A stretch of 8,640 bases of DNA, taken from contig CAMLLF010000133.1 in NCBI GenBank assembly GCA_946480705.1, positions 1 through 8,640 on the forward strand, read 5' to 3'. This DNA comes from an uncultured Lysobacteraceae bacterium. GTDB lineage: Bacteria > Pseudomonadota > Gammaproteobacteria > Xanthomonadales > Rhodanobacteraceae. The notes beneath the pieces are model-generated. The model was not told the origin of the DNA. It was given only the letters and a program-made list of their open reading frames with translations, and did not search any database. Positions 1-6,123 of this stretch are shown one piece after another. The translations under genes and the position numbers were made by a program. How positions within the stretch are numbered: the stretch's first letter is position 1; every line of letters begins with the position of its first letter.

Positions 1-378
1 CAGCAGGCCCGTGACGACGAGCGTACCGAATCCCGAGAGACGGTCCGGATCCTTGTAGAACGGCGGCGCGCCGTGCGGCCGGCTCGCGACGTAGATGAAC
101 AGCACGGTCGGCAGGATCACCGCCGCGACCGCGACGACCTGCAGCACCCAGCGTGCGAACCAGCGCGGCAGGCGCCGCGGCCACTGCTCGGCGATGCCGA
201 ACGCGATCATGGCGACGAAGCCGATCAGCACCGTGCGAAACATCACGACCGGCGCGCCGGTCTTCCAGGTCGGCGACAGGATCAGCCCCCAGAGCAGCGC
301 GAGCGCGAGCGTCGCGATGACGCGGCGGCGATTGAACACCTGTGCGAAACCCCGCGGTGGCGGCGATGCGGTCGACAT
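1..378 (-). CDS. N-terminal part of a membrane protein, probable sensor histidine kinase (partial)
   Basis: This reading frame starts at the ATG at 378 and stays open for 126 codons to the left edge, so the C-terminal part lies outside the window. After a short polar start it shows hydrophobic segments at about residues 20-35, 43-62 and 77-98 and the start of a fourth near 114, separated by basic stretches such as EQWPRRLPRW. That is the profile of a polytopic inner-membrane sensor. The segment with PPFYKDPDRLSGF before the last helix resembles the N-terminal domain of LytS/AlgZ-type sensor histidine kinases common in Xanthomonadales, which act with LytTR response regulators; this is recalled family knowledge. 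The kinase domain itself (HFLFNTL motif, ATPase domain) is not in view, so the function is inferred. No clear Shine-Dalgarno precedes the ATG. The opposite frames here are shadows. Confidence 0.5.
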   Translation of the reverse strand, partial: MSTASPPPRGFAQVFNRRRVIATLALALLWGLILSPTWKTGAPVVMFRTVLIGFVAMIAFGIAEQWPRRLPRWFARWVLQVVAVAAVILPTVLFIYVASRPHGAPPFYKDPDRLSGFGTLVVTGLL

Positions 379-390
379 GGCGCAACGATA

Positions 391-444
391 ACCGGGAACC
401 GCGCGAAGGCGAGCGGCCGGATGGATCTCTGCGACCGGGAACCG
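391..444. promoter_or_regulatory. Pair of 11-bp direct repeats ACCGGGAACCG upstream of the sensor gene (candidate operator)
   Basis: The 11-mer ACCGGGAACCG occurs exactly at 391-401 and again at 434-444, in the same orientation, with starts 43 bp apart (about four helical turns). Both copies lie just upstream of the ATG at 378 of the minus-strand membrane sensor. Spaced direct repeats on one helix face are typical of response-regulator sites. LytTR regulators use direct repeats, though usually closer together. No promoter boxes could be placed confidently around them, so an autoregulatory operator is only a hypothesis. Confidence 0.25.
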
Positions 445-496
445 ATTCGTCGGGATGAACGACGCCGGTGCGCGATGAGCGGCGTGCGCAATAGCC

Positions 497-560
497 CCCC
501 GAAGCTTGCTCGGGGAGAGGGCCGGGTCTGCCCTCTCCCCGACGGCTGTCGGGGAGAGGG
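497..560. repeat. Cluster of overlapping hairpins built on CGGGGAGAGGG
   Basis: The 11-mer CGGGGAGAGGG occurs at 511-521 and 550-560 and in inverted form at 531-541. This gives a 12-bp perfect stem 511-522/530-541 with a 7-nt loop, and an alternative stem 531-543/548-560 with a 4-nt loop. A third, shorter stem 497-502/510-515 overlaps the first arm. The arms compete: 1:2 and 3:4 can form together, or 2:3 alone. GC-rich short palindromes of this kind are typical of dispersed REP-like repeats, which is the simplest reading. The position, 128 bp before the start at 688, would also allow a role in the leader of that gene. Confidence 0.6.
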
Positions 561-649
561 AGCCAGGAACCTTTCGTCACTCGCCACCGTCGTTCGCACC
601 ACACACGCCGTCATTCATCGCAGCACCCCTGACACGACGGCGAGCGCTG

Positions 650-682
650 CCCGAGTCTCCCGCCACGCATCGACTCGGGGAA
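650..682 (+). promoter_or_regulatory. Hairpin covering the ribosome-binding site of the 688 gene
   Basis: CCCGAGTC at 650-657 is perfectly complementary to GACTCGGG at 672-679, with a 14-nt loop. The best Shine-Dalgarno for the start at 688 is GGGGA at 677-681, so the 3' arm of the stem pairs with most of it. In the mRNA this would limit ribosome access until the stem opens or is bypassed. The base pairing is seen directly; a control function is inferred. Confidence 0.35.
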
Positions 683-687
683 TCGCC

Positions 688-1446
688 ATGATCATCGTTC
701 ACATCGTTGCCGGATCGCTCGCTCTGGTTGCCGGCATGACCGCGCTGCTGGCGCGCAAGGGAGGCGTCTGGCATCGCCAGGCCGGTCTCGTGTTCGCGAT
801 CGCGATGCTCGTGATGACCGCGATCGCGCTCGCGGCCGCCTGGCTCTGCTCAAGCGGCAGGTGCTGTGCACCGAGCCTGAGCAGCTTGCGGCCGAGCGCG
901 ATGGCCCCCGAGGACATGATGACCTCGACCGGCGCGGTGCTCGCCGCGCTGAAGTTCGAGCGCATCTCGATCATCGCCGGCGTGCTGACGTTCTACCTCG
1001 TCGCGACCGGCGTGCTGGCCGTGCGCAAGCCGGTGAACGAATCGCGCGGCACGCTCACGGTGTTCATGATCGTCGCGTTCCTGATCGGTCTGTTCGGCTA
1101 CGGCGCCGGCTTCGACGTCGCGGCGAATCCGAAGACGGCGGCCTGGGCGCCGATGTTCTTCGTGTTCGCGAGCGTCGCGCTGCTGGCCGCTGCGTCCGAT
1201 CTGCGCCTGCTGCGCCGCGGCTCGCTGCAGGGCACGCAGCGGCTCACGCGGCACCTTTGGCGCATGGGGCTCGCGCTGACGATCGCGAACATGTCGTTCT
1301 TCATCGGCCAGGCCACGTTCATCCCGGCGCCGTTCAATCATCCGCTGCTGCGCGCGCTGCCGGTGCTGCTGTCGCTGGGCATGACCGTGTACTGGGTCGT
1401 GCGCGTGAACGTGAAGCGCCCCGCGGCGGCAGTTGCCGCCGCGTAA
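688..1446 (+). CDS. Small polytopic inner-membrane protein (DUF2306-like) with an in-frame insertion
   Basis: The protein has 252 residues. The start at 688 is chosen because GGGGAATCGCC precedes it with good spacing and because the first residues (MIIVHIVAGSLALVAGMTALL) form a typical first membrane helix; the long upstream extension of the frame is low-complexity shadow. Later helices lie at about residues 91-110, 121-140, 150-170, 194-212 and 222-242, separated by short basic loops such as VRKPVNESR and LRLLRRGS. KGG.WHRQAG after helix 1 and GVLTFYLVATG resemble a family of uncharacterised membrane proteins (DUF2306-like), with no known reaction. Residues 45-79 (35 aa, with three Cys and an SSLRPSAMAPEDMM stretch) look foreign. 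They are encoded by a palindromic 105-bp segment. Without them the protein would be 217 aa and would read VMT-STGAVLAAL straight through one helix. The tail AAAVAAA is encoded by a hairpin. The gene is convergent with the receptor gene. Confidence 0.75.
   Translation: MIIVHIVAGSLALVAGMTALLARKGGVWHRQAGLVFAIAMLVMTAIALAAAWLCSSGRCCAPSLSSLRPSAMAPEDMMTSTGAVLAALKFERISIIAGVLTFYLVATGVLAVRKPVNESRGTLTVFMIVAFLIGLFGYGAGFDVAANPKTAAWAPMFFVFASVALLAAASDLRLLRRGSLQGTQRLTRHLWRMGLALTIANMSFFIGQATFIPAPFNHPLLRALPVLLSLGMTVYWVVRVNVKRPAAAVAAA
812..924. mobile_element. 105-bp palindromic element inserted in frame, flanked by 8-bp direct repeats
   Basis: TGATGACC occurs at 812-819 and 917-924, exactly 105 bp (35 codons) apart. 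Between the copies the DNA folds into one long interrupted hairpin. The paired blocks are 823-832 with 893-902 (10 bp), 835-839 with 888-892, 846-852 with 878-884 (CTGCTCA/TGAGCAG), 856-858 with 875-877, and 860-864 with 868-872 around a TGT loop, about 30 pairs in all. Removing the segment plus one repeat restores an uninterrupted second membrane helix. Size, direct repeat and foldback structure fit a non-autonomous palindromic element such as a REP/BIME or a coding-compatible palindrome like the Rickettsia RPEs. No transposase is present, and no second copy was noticed in the window. Confidence 0.55.
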
Positions 1447-1472
1447 CCAGCATGCAGGCGGCAGTTGCCGCC
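1422..1472 (+). repeat. Tandem copies of a 16-bp hairpin sequence at the 3' end of the 688 gene
   Basis: GGCGGCAGTTGCCGCC occurs exactly at 1425-1440 and 1457-1472. Each copy is a self-complementary stem with an AGTT loop; the first extends to a 9-bp stem at 1422-1430/1435-1443. The first copy encodes the last residues of the membrane protein and ends at its TAA (1444-1446). The second begins 10 nt after the stop and may serve as the 3' end of the transcript. There is no T-run after it. A 6-bp stem GACGGG/CCCGTC follows at 1478-1494. Confidence 0.5.
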
Positions 1473-1506
1473 GTGCCGACGGGCTGAACCCGTCCGACGT
1501 CCGTCG

Positions 1507-1542
1507 CGATCGCCGCCGGCAATGACGTGCCGGCGGCGATCG
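1507..1542 (-). terminator. Strong hairpin after the TonB-dependent receptor stop (probable terminator, possibly bidirectional)
   Basis: A perfect 15-bp stem pairs 1507-1521 with 1528-1542 around the loop ATGACG. It begins six bases beyond the receptor stop codon (1549-1551, minus strand) and lies between the convergent genes. No U-tract follows on either strand, so it may act as a 3'-end stabiliser or a bidirectional block rather than a textbook intrinsic terminator. Confidence 0.55.
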
Positions 1543-1548
1543 TCCGGA

Positions 1549-4299
1549 TCAGTCCTTGATCGAACCACCGAAGCGATACGCGAACTCGATGAAGTACTGC
1601 CGCCCGATCGGATCGAACTGGAACTGGTCGTAATACGGATAGATCGGATTCGTCGCGTCGCGGTGCGGCGGCGTGTTGCGCAGGTTCGCGACGGCGACGC
1701 CGAGCCGCGCGCGTTCGTTGATGGTCCAGTCCGCCGACAGGTTGTAGGTCATGCTCGGTCCGTAGCGGCCGCTCTGGTCGTATTTCGGCAGCGAGCCGTA
1801 GCGCTGGCCGAACAGCGTCGTCGTCACCGGCCCATAAGTCCATGCGACGCTGCCGCTGACCTTGCTGCGCAGGTTGTCGTTGCCGCGATCGTCGCGCACG
1901 TTGATCGGCTCGTCGCCCGGGAATTGTTGATAGGTGTACTTCAGCACGCCGGTGTAGTTGAACCGGAATGCGAAGCGGCCGAGCCGCTGCGTTTCGAGTC
2001 GATAGTTGAGGCTTGCGTCGATGCCCGCGTTGCGCAGCGCGGCGGCGTTGATCGGATACGTGTTCGCGCCGTTGATCTGGCCCGGCGATACCGGCGCGTC
2101 GGCCGCGTTGCGGCTCACGAGCGCGAGCGCCTGCACGCAGGTCGGCGAGGTCGGGTCCATCACGACGCCGCCTTCGGTGACGCCGAGCCGGCAGTCGGCC
2201 TCGGTGCGCAGGATTTCGTCGAGGCTGCGGTCGGTGATCGCGCTGCTCAGGCGAATGTCGTAGTAGTCGATGCTGAGGTCGAACGCCGGATCCGGCGACC
2301 AGACGACGCCGTAAGTGAAGGACTTCCCGGTTTCGCTGTCGAGTTCGCGGTTGCCGCGCCGCGTGCCGCGCACCGACACGCGGTCGTAGTCGCAGTCCGA
2401 GTACGGCACGCCAGGCTGGCGCGAACGGCAGAGGTAATAGTCGGTCAGCGTGTAGTACGCGCCGCTCGGACCGGCATAGACGTAGTGCAGATCCGGCGCG
2501 CGGAAGCTCGTCGCGGCGCTGCCGCGCACGAGCAGCGTATCGAGCGGACGCCACTCGACGCCGAGCGCCTGCGTGGTCTTCGCCGTGGCATGGCCGGCGA
2601 ACGAATAGCGGTCGTAGCGCAGCGCCGGCGTCAGATTCAGCGACGCGAGCACCGGCACGCGGAACTCCGTGCCGAGCGCGAAGCGGCTGCGCGAGCCGCT
2701 GCCGCCGGTGCCGGTCCAGCCGAAGTAGCGGTTCGCGATGACCTCGGGATCGATCTTCATCGCATAGGACTGCGCGCCGTATTCGGCGACGGCCGCCATG
2801 CCGACATCGCCGGCCGGCAGCGCGAACAGCGTGCCGTTGTCGATGCCGAGGTTGAACGACTCCGCGCGCGTGTGCGCGTCGATCGGCGTGAAGCGCGAGA
2901 TCGACTCGTATTCCGCACGCGTCAGCGGCTGGTACAGGCGAGAGACGTCGGGTCGGAAAATCGTATAGCCCGTGTCGTCGTCGATGCCGAGCGATTCGCC
3001 GAGAAAGAAGCGGTCCGCTTCGGCCGCGACTATCGCGCGATGCGCCTGCACCATGCGGAAGCGCGCATGCGAATAGCCGGCGTCGTAGTGCCAGTCGCCG
3101 ACCTCGCCTTCGATGCCGAGGTTGAGCGAACGCGTCGTGTCGCGGTTGTAGTCGAGGATCGCATCGAGGCCGCCGACTTCCTCGGGCGTGAAGATGCGCT
3201 GCCATGCCTCGTAGGTGCCGGTGTCGGCGTTGATGAAGGTGTTGTCGCCCGAGCCGCTGTAGCCCCAGAAATTCGGCCCGCCGCCGAACTTCGCGCGCGT
3301 GTGTGCGGCCTGGAAATCGAGATACGCGCGCAGGTCGTCCTCGATGCGGTAGGTCAGCGAGGCGTAGCCGACGCCGTTCTCGCGTTCGTTCTGCACCGTG
3401 CCGTAGAGCGCTTCGGTGCTGCCGCAGAAATAGCCGCGGTTCGGCCGGAAGCTGTAGCGCACGCTGCCGCGGTCGAGATGCGACAGCCCATCGCAGGTCG
3501 CCTGGCCCGGATCGATGTACTGCAGCGTCGCCGGATTCCAGCGCAGGAATACGCGCGACGCCACCGCGGGGCCGCTCAGCGTGGGATTGTCGTTCAGCGA
3601 ATCCTGGAATTCGCGCTGGTACTGGAAGATCGGGTCCTGCCTGTAGAACTCGACGCCGAAGATCGCATCGAGCGCACCGACGCTGCCGCCGCCGCTCAGC
3701 TGCAGACGCTGCGAGAACCCGCCGCCGTCGCCGGTGTCGCCGACGCGGTAGCTCACGGTCGCGCCGTCGGCCTTCTTTTTCAGGATGAAATTGATGACGC
3801 CCGAGATCGCGTCCGAACCGTAGATCGCCGACGCGCTGCCGGTCAGCACTTCGATGCGGTCGATCATCGATACCGGAATGTTCGCGATGTCGGCGAAGTT
3901 GCTCTGGCCGTTGTAGGCCAGCGGAAAATCGGCCAAGCGCCGGCCGTTGAGCAGCACGAGCGTGTAGCCGGGACCGAGCCCGCGCAGGTCGACCTGCTGC
4001 GCGCCCGGCGTGAAGCCCTGGAACTGCTGCGTCTGCACGGATCCGGTCGACTGCGTCAGCGAGCGCACGACGTCGTAGACGGTCGCGAGGCCTTTCGCGC
4101 GAATGTCGTCGGCGGTGACGACGGTGACCGGCGCCGGCCCTTCGATCGTCGCGCGCGGAATGCGCGAACCGGTGACGAGCACGCTTTCGAGTTCGACCTC
4201 GTCCTTGCGTTCCTGCGCGGCGTCCTGTGCGTGTGCGGACGGCGGCACTGCCGCGAAACCCGCGAAGGCGATAGCCAGATACAACGGTGTGCGATGCAT
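1549..4299 (-). CDS. TonB-dependent outer-membrane receptor
   Basis: The protein has 916 residues from the chosen ATG at 4299. That start is preferred over the in-frame ATG at 4383 because it is preceded by GGGGGAATC and opens a clean signal peptide (residues 1-24, ending SAHA before Q25), whereas the extension is Cys-rich and unlike a leader. A TonB-box-like stretch ELESVLVTGSR lies at about 36-46. The plug domain follows (about 54-175), with PAPVTVVTADDI, QVDLRGLGPGYTLVLLNGRR, and MIDRIEVLTGSASAIYGSDAISGVINFILKKK. The rest is a long beta-barrel rich in aromatic and Gly/Asp turns, ending in RQYFIEFAYRFGGSIKD. Paired Cys in predicted outer loops (for example CRSRQPGVPYSDC and DCRLGV...TC) could form disulfides. 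Such receptors import scarce ligands (siderophores, glycans, peptides, cobalamin) using TonB-ExbBD energy. The substrate cannot be told, and no transporter, hydrolase or sigma/anti-sigma genes lie nearby. Large open frames on other strands here are GC-driven shadows. Confidence 0.93.
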   Translation of the reverse strand: MHRTPLYLAIAFAGFAAVPPSAHAQDAAQERKDEVELESVLVTGSRIPRATIEGPAPVTVVTADDIRAKGLATVYDVVRSLTQSTGSVQTQQFQGFTPGAQQVDLRGLGPGYTLVLLNGRRLADFPLAYNGQSNFADIANIPVSMIDRIEVLTGSASAIYGSDAISGVINFILKKKADGATVSYRVGDTGDGGGFSQRLQLSGGGSVGALDAIFGVEFYRQDPIFQYQREFQDSLNDNPTLSGPAVASRVFLRWNPATLQYIDPGQATCDGLSHLDRGSVRYSFRPNRGYFCGSTEALYGTVQNERENGVGYASLTYRIEDDLRAYLDFQAAHTRAKFGGGPNFWGYSGSGDNTFINADTGTYEAWQRIFTPEEVGGLDAILDYNRDTTRSLNLGIEGEVGDWHYDAGYSHARFRMVQAHRAIVAAEADRFFLGESLGIDDDTGYTIFRPDVSRLYQPLTRAEYESISRFTPIDAHTRAESFNLGIDNGTLFALPAGDVGMAAVAEYGAQSYAMKIDPEVIANRYFGWTGTGGSGSRSRFALGTEFRVPVLASLNLTPALRYDRYSFAGHATAKTTQALGVEWRPLDTLLVRGSAATSFRAPDLHYVYAGPSGAYYTLTDYYLCRSRQPGVPYSDCDYDRVSVRGTRRGNRELDSETGKSFTYGVVWSPDPAFDLSIDYYDIRLSSAITDRSLDEILRTEADCRLGVTEGGVVMDPTSPTCVQALALVSRNAADAPVSPGQINGANTYPINAAALRNAGIDASLNYRLETQRLGRFAFRFNYTGVLKYTYQQFPGDEPINVRDDRGNDNLRSKVSGSVAWTYGPVTTTLFGQRYGSLPKYDQSGRYGPSMTYNLSADWTINERARLGVAVANLRNTPPHRDATNPIYPYYDQFQFDPIGRQYFIEFAYRFGGSIKD

Positions 4300-4667
4300 G
4301 ATTCCCCCGAGCCATTCCACGTACACGGCGCAACGATCCGGCGCGACGCAACACGACGCGCACATTTTTTGGGACGAGCACACCCGCCGGCGCCGCGACT
4401 CGGCCGGTGTCCGTCGTGTAGTGAGCAGCGCCCCCGTCGGCGCTTCAGTACCGCGCAGCAGCGATGCGGCGGCGGCGAAACCATCGCATGCGCACGCAGT
4501 GCGTTCTCGACGGATTTCGCCGCGGCGATGGCGCGCGGCGTCAAAGGCTGCGCTTACGCGAAAGCGTCATATGCGCCAAGAATTGGCGAATCCGGCTGCG
4601 CGCGCGCGCGTCGAATTCGACCGCAGCAGACGGGATACTCGCTGCTCTCACGACGAACGAATCGGCA
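4300..4667. other. Divergent intergenic region between the receptor gene and the DraG remnant
   Basis: This 368-bp stretch has no convincing gene: frames crossing it are unbalanced, Arg/Ala-rich and lack ribosome-binding sites. It must hold the receptor promoter, but I could not place -35/-10 boxes with confidence. Visible items are a T6 run at about 4366-4371, a weak 5-bp stem at 4551-4566, an operator-like palindrome at 4574-4588, and an alternating GC run at 4598-4610. Confidence 0.5.
4574..4588. promoter_or_regulatory. Perfect 6-bp inverted repeat CGCCAA-GAA-TTGGCG (candidate operator)
   Basis: CGCCAA (4574-4579) and TTGGCG (4583-4588) are exact reverse complements around GAA. Its place in a divergent intergenic region, and its being less GC-rich than the surrounding hairpins, make it a plausible site for a dimeric regulator. 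No regulator gene is adjacent and there is only one copy, so this is weak. Confidence 0.2.
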
Positions 4668-5156
4668 ATGAATACGGAGACGCTGGATCAACGCATTGCC
4701 GGCGGTCCGATCGGACTGCCCGTTGGCGACGCGCTCGGCGTGCCGTATGAATTCCATCCGTCTGCAGCCATTCCGGACGCGGACCTCATCGAGTATTCGC
4801 CGCCGCCCGGCTTTCCGCGCTCGCATGCGCCCGTGCCGCCCGGCACGTGGTCCGACGACGGTGCGCAGGCGCTCTGCCTGCTCGCATCGCCGTTGCACGG
4901 CGACGGACTCGATCCCGACGACTTCGGCCGTCGCCTGTTCGACGGGTACGAGAGCGGCCCCATGGCCGTCGACGGGCACGTCTTCCACGTCGGCGTGACG
5001 ACCGGCACCGCGCTGCTGCGCGCGCAGCTCTGTTGCGCGCTGTATTGCCTGGTCGCAAGGCGTCCGCTGACGGAATCGCCCGAGCCGTGGCGCGATGCCG
5101 TCGCGGCGTTGCTGCAGGAGCCGCTGCGCGTGCGTGACTATCGTAGGGCGCAATAA
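4668..5156 (+). pseudogene. ADP-ribosylglycohydrolase (DraG-type) remnant, internally deleted and truncated
   Basis: The open frame from the ATG at 4668 encodes 162 residues; intact family members are about 300. Residues 1-119 match the conserved N-terminus: RIAGGPIGLPVGDALGVPYEF (9-29), PPGTWSDDGAQAL (58-69, the first metal-site Asp pair), then VDGHVFHVGVTTGTALLRA. Residues 120-157 (QLCCALYCLVARRPL...PEPWRDAVAALLQ) resemble a region that in full-length proteins lies some 50-65 residues further on, so an internal in-frame deletion is inferred near 5022. It would have removed the conserved asparagine/NGNGSLMR-type segment. The C-terminal half with the second metal-binding DTDTT-type motif is absent: the frame runs into a REP-like repeat at 5142, which supplies the last codons (RRAQ-stop). 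Intact enzymes remove ADP-ribose from proteins or ADP-ribosylated metabolites using two Mg/Mn ions; without the second metal motif this product is very unlikely to be active. The ribosome-binding site is weak. Confidence 0.75.
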
Positions 5157-5304
5157 GCGCAGCGCATTGCGCCGGAACGAAGCGAAAGAGCCAGAGCCGC
5201 TCCGCGCCCCGACACGCATCGCTGTGCACGCATTGGGTAGCGGCCTTCGGGCCGTGTTCGGCGCAATGCCCTTCGGTTATTGCGCCCTACGTGTTGCGCC
5301 CTAC
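5142..5304. repeat. Inverted pair of REP-like repeats (CGTAGGGCGCAATAA type)
   Basis: A 33-bp unit at 5142-5174 recurs in inverted orientation at 5259-5291 with 30 of 33 positions identical, and an 11-bp partial copy (TTGCGCCCTAC) follows at 5294-5304. Each unit contains an inner 8-bp stem: 5147-5154/5166-5173 in the left copy and 5260-5267/5279-5286 in the right. Between them lies a perfect CGGCC-TTCG-GGCCG tetraloop hairpin at 5241-5254. The GTAGGG...GCGCAAT...ATTGCGCC pattern is a common dispersed palindromic repeat in proteobacteria, of the kind mobilised in trans by RAYT (REP-associated tyrosine) transposases. No such gene is in the window. The left unit overlaps the end of the broken DraG frame. 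Confidence 0.7.
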
Positions 5305-5319
5305 ATGGTCTCGTGAATC

Positions 5320-5343
5320 ATCCGGCGATCGATGTCGCCGGAT
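5320..5343 (-). terminator. Hairpin after the GST stop codon
   Basis: ATCCGGCGA at 5320-5328 and TCGCCGGAT at 5335-5343 form a perfect 9-bp stem with a 6-nt loop. It starts six bases after the minus-strand stop of the GST gene (5350-5352). No U-tract follows. It is probably the transcript end or a 3' stabilising stem for the GST gene. Confidence 0.5.
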
Positions 5344-5349
5344 CTCGCA

Positions 5350-6048
5350 TCAGCGCGCCGTACTCTGCGCCGTCTGCCCGAACAGGATCTTGCGGCTTTC
5401 CTCGGTAATGGTCGGGCGATTTTTGTACGCCTCGGCGTGCGCATACGCGCGCACGGTTGCGGGTCGCCCGGCGATCGCGCGGAACCAGCGGCTGAGGTTC
5501 GGGAAATCGTCGAGGTTCTGCTGTTGCCGTTCGTGCGGCACGATCCACGGATAGCAGGCCATGTCGGCGATGCTGTAGTCGCCCGCGATGAAATCGCGGC
5601 CGGCGAGGCGGCGATCGAGCACGCCGTAGAGGCGGTTGGTTTCGCGCACGTAGCGGTCGATCGCATACGGAATCCTTTCCGGCGCGTAGGTGCCGAAGTG
5701 ATGATTCTGCCCGGCCATCGGCCCGAGCCCGCCCATCTGCCAGAACAGCCACTCGGTGACGGTCTTGCGGCCGCGTACGTCGGCCGGCAGGAACTGCCCG
5801 GTCTTCTCGGCGAGATACAGCAGGATCGCTCCGGATTCGAACACGCTGATCGCGTCACCGCCGTCGGCGGGTGCGCGGTCGATGATCGCCGGCATGCGAT
5901 TGTTCGGCGAGAACGCGAGAAACGCCGGGTCGAACTGCTCGCCGGCGCTGATGTCGACCGGCTTGATCGTGTACGGCGTGCCGGTTTCTTCGAGGAACAG
6001 CGTGATCTTGTGGCCGTTCGGCGTGGGCCAGTAGTAGAGCTCGATCAT
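5350..6048 (-). CDS. yfcG: Glutathione S-transferase, Nu class (YfcG-like disulfide-bond oxidoreductase)
   Basis: The 232-residue protein closely follows E. coli YfcG (215 aa) from its first residue. The thioredoxin-fold N-terminal domain (about 1-85) has YYWPTPNGHKITLFLEE, with Thr9 and Asn11 at the glutathione-binding positions that YfcG uses instead of the usual Tyr/Ser/Cys. It continues with SPNNRMPAI (47-55, including the cis-Pro53) and ESGAILLYLAEKTG (71-84), which binds the glutathione gamma-glutamyl group. The all-helical C-terminal domain has WLFWQMGGLGPMAGQNHHF (100-118) and the FIAGDYSIADMACYPW capping motif (153-168). Members of this class bind GSSG or two GSH and reduce disulfides; they are cytosolic. 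The start at 6048 matches the family's start, although no good Shine-Dalgarno is visible. The gene stands alone: a palindromic repeat lies upstream and a hairpin downstream. The extra C-terminal residues (ILFGQTAQSTAR) are ordinary variation. Confidence 0.92.
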   Translation of the reverse strand: MIELYYWPTPNGHKITLFLEETGTPYTIKPVDISAGEQFDPAFLAFSPNNRMPAIIDRAPADGGDAISVFESGAILLYLAEKTGQFLPADVRGRKTVTEWLFWQMGGLGPMAGQNHHFGTYAPERIPYAIDRYVRETNRLYGVLDRRLAGRDFIAGDYSIADMACYPWIVPHERQQQNLDDFPNLSRWFRAIAGRPATVRAYAHAEAYKNRPTITEESRKILFGQTAQSTAR

Positions 6049-6123
6049 GACGCGCGACTCGTGGGGGACGTCGTCAGCGGGTGGGGCTTCTTGTGGTGTG
6101 GTTCAAGACTTGCGCGCAAAGCA

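Noticed and set aside
73..687. N-terminal extension of the plus frame that contains the 688 gene
   Set aside because: The extension is Arg/Asp-rich, crosses the opposite-strand sensor gene and the repeat cluster, and the membrane protein starts naturally at 688 with a Shine-Dalgarno.
4300..4383. Upstream ATG at 4383 for the receptor
   Set aside because: It would place 28 Cys-rich residues before a proper signal peptide; the ATG at 4299 has the better ribosome-binding site.
4598..4610. Alternating GC run, possible Z-DNA
   Set aside because: Only 13 bases, and expected by chance at this GC content.
1465..4671. Open frame of 1068 codons on the plus strand and another of about 1015 codons on the minus strand (1334-4381) overlapping the receptor gene
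   Set aside because: They are rich in Arg/Ala/Val with no domain, signal or ribosome-binding site. Such long shadows are expected opposite a GC-rich gene, and the receptor frame has an unmistakable plug domain and signal peptide.
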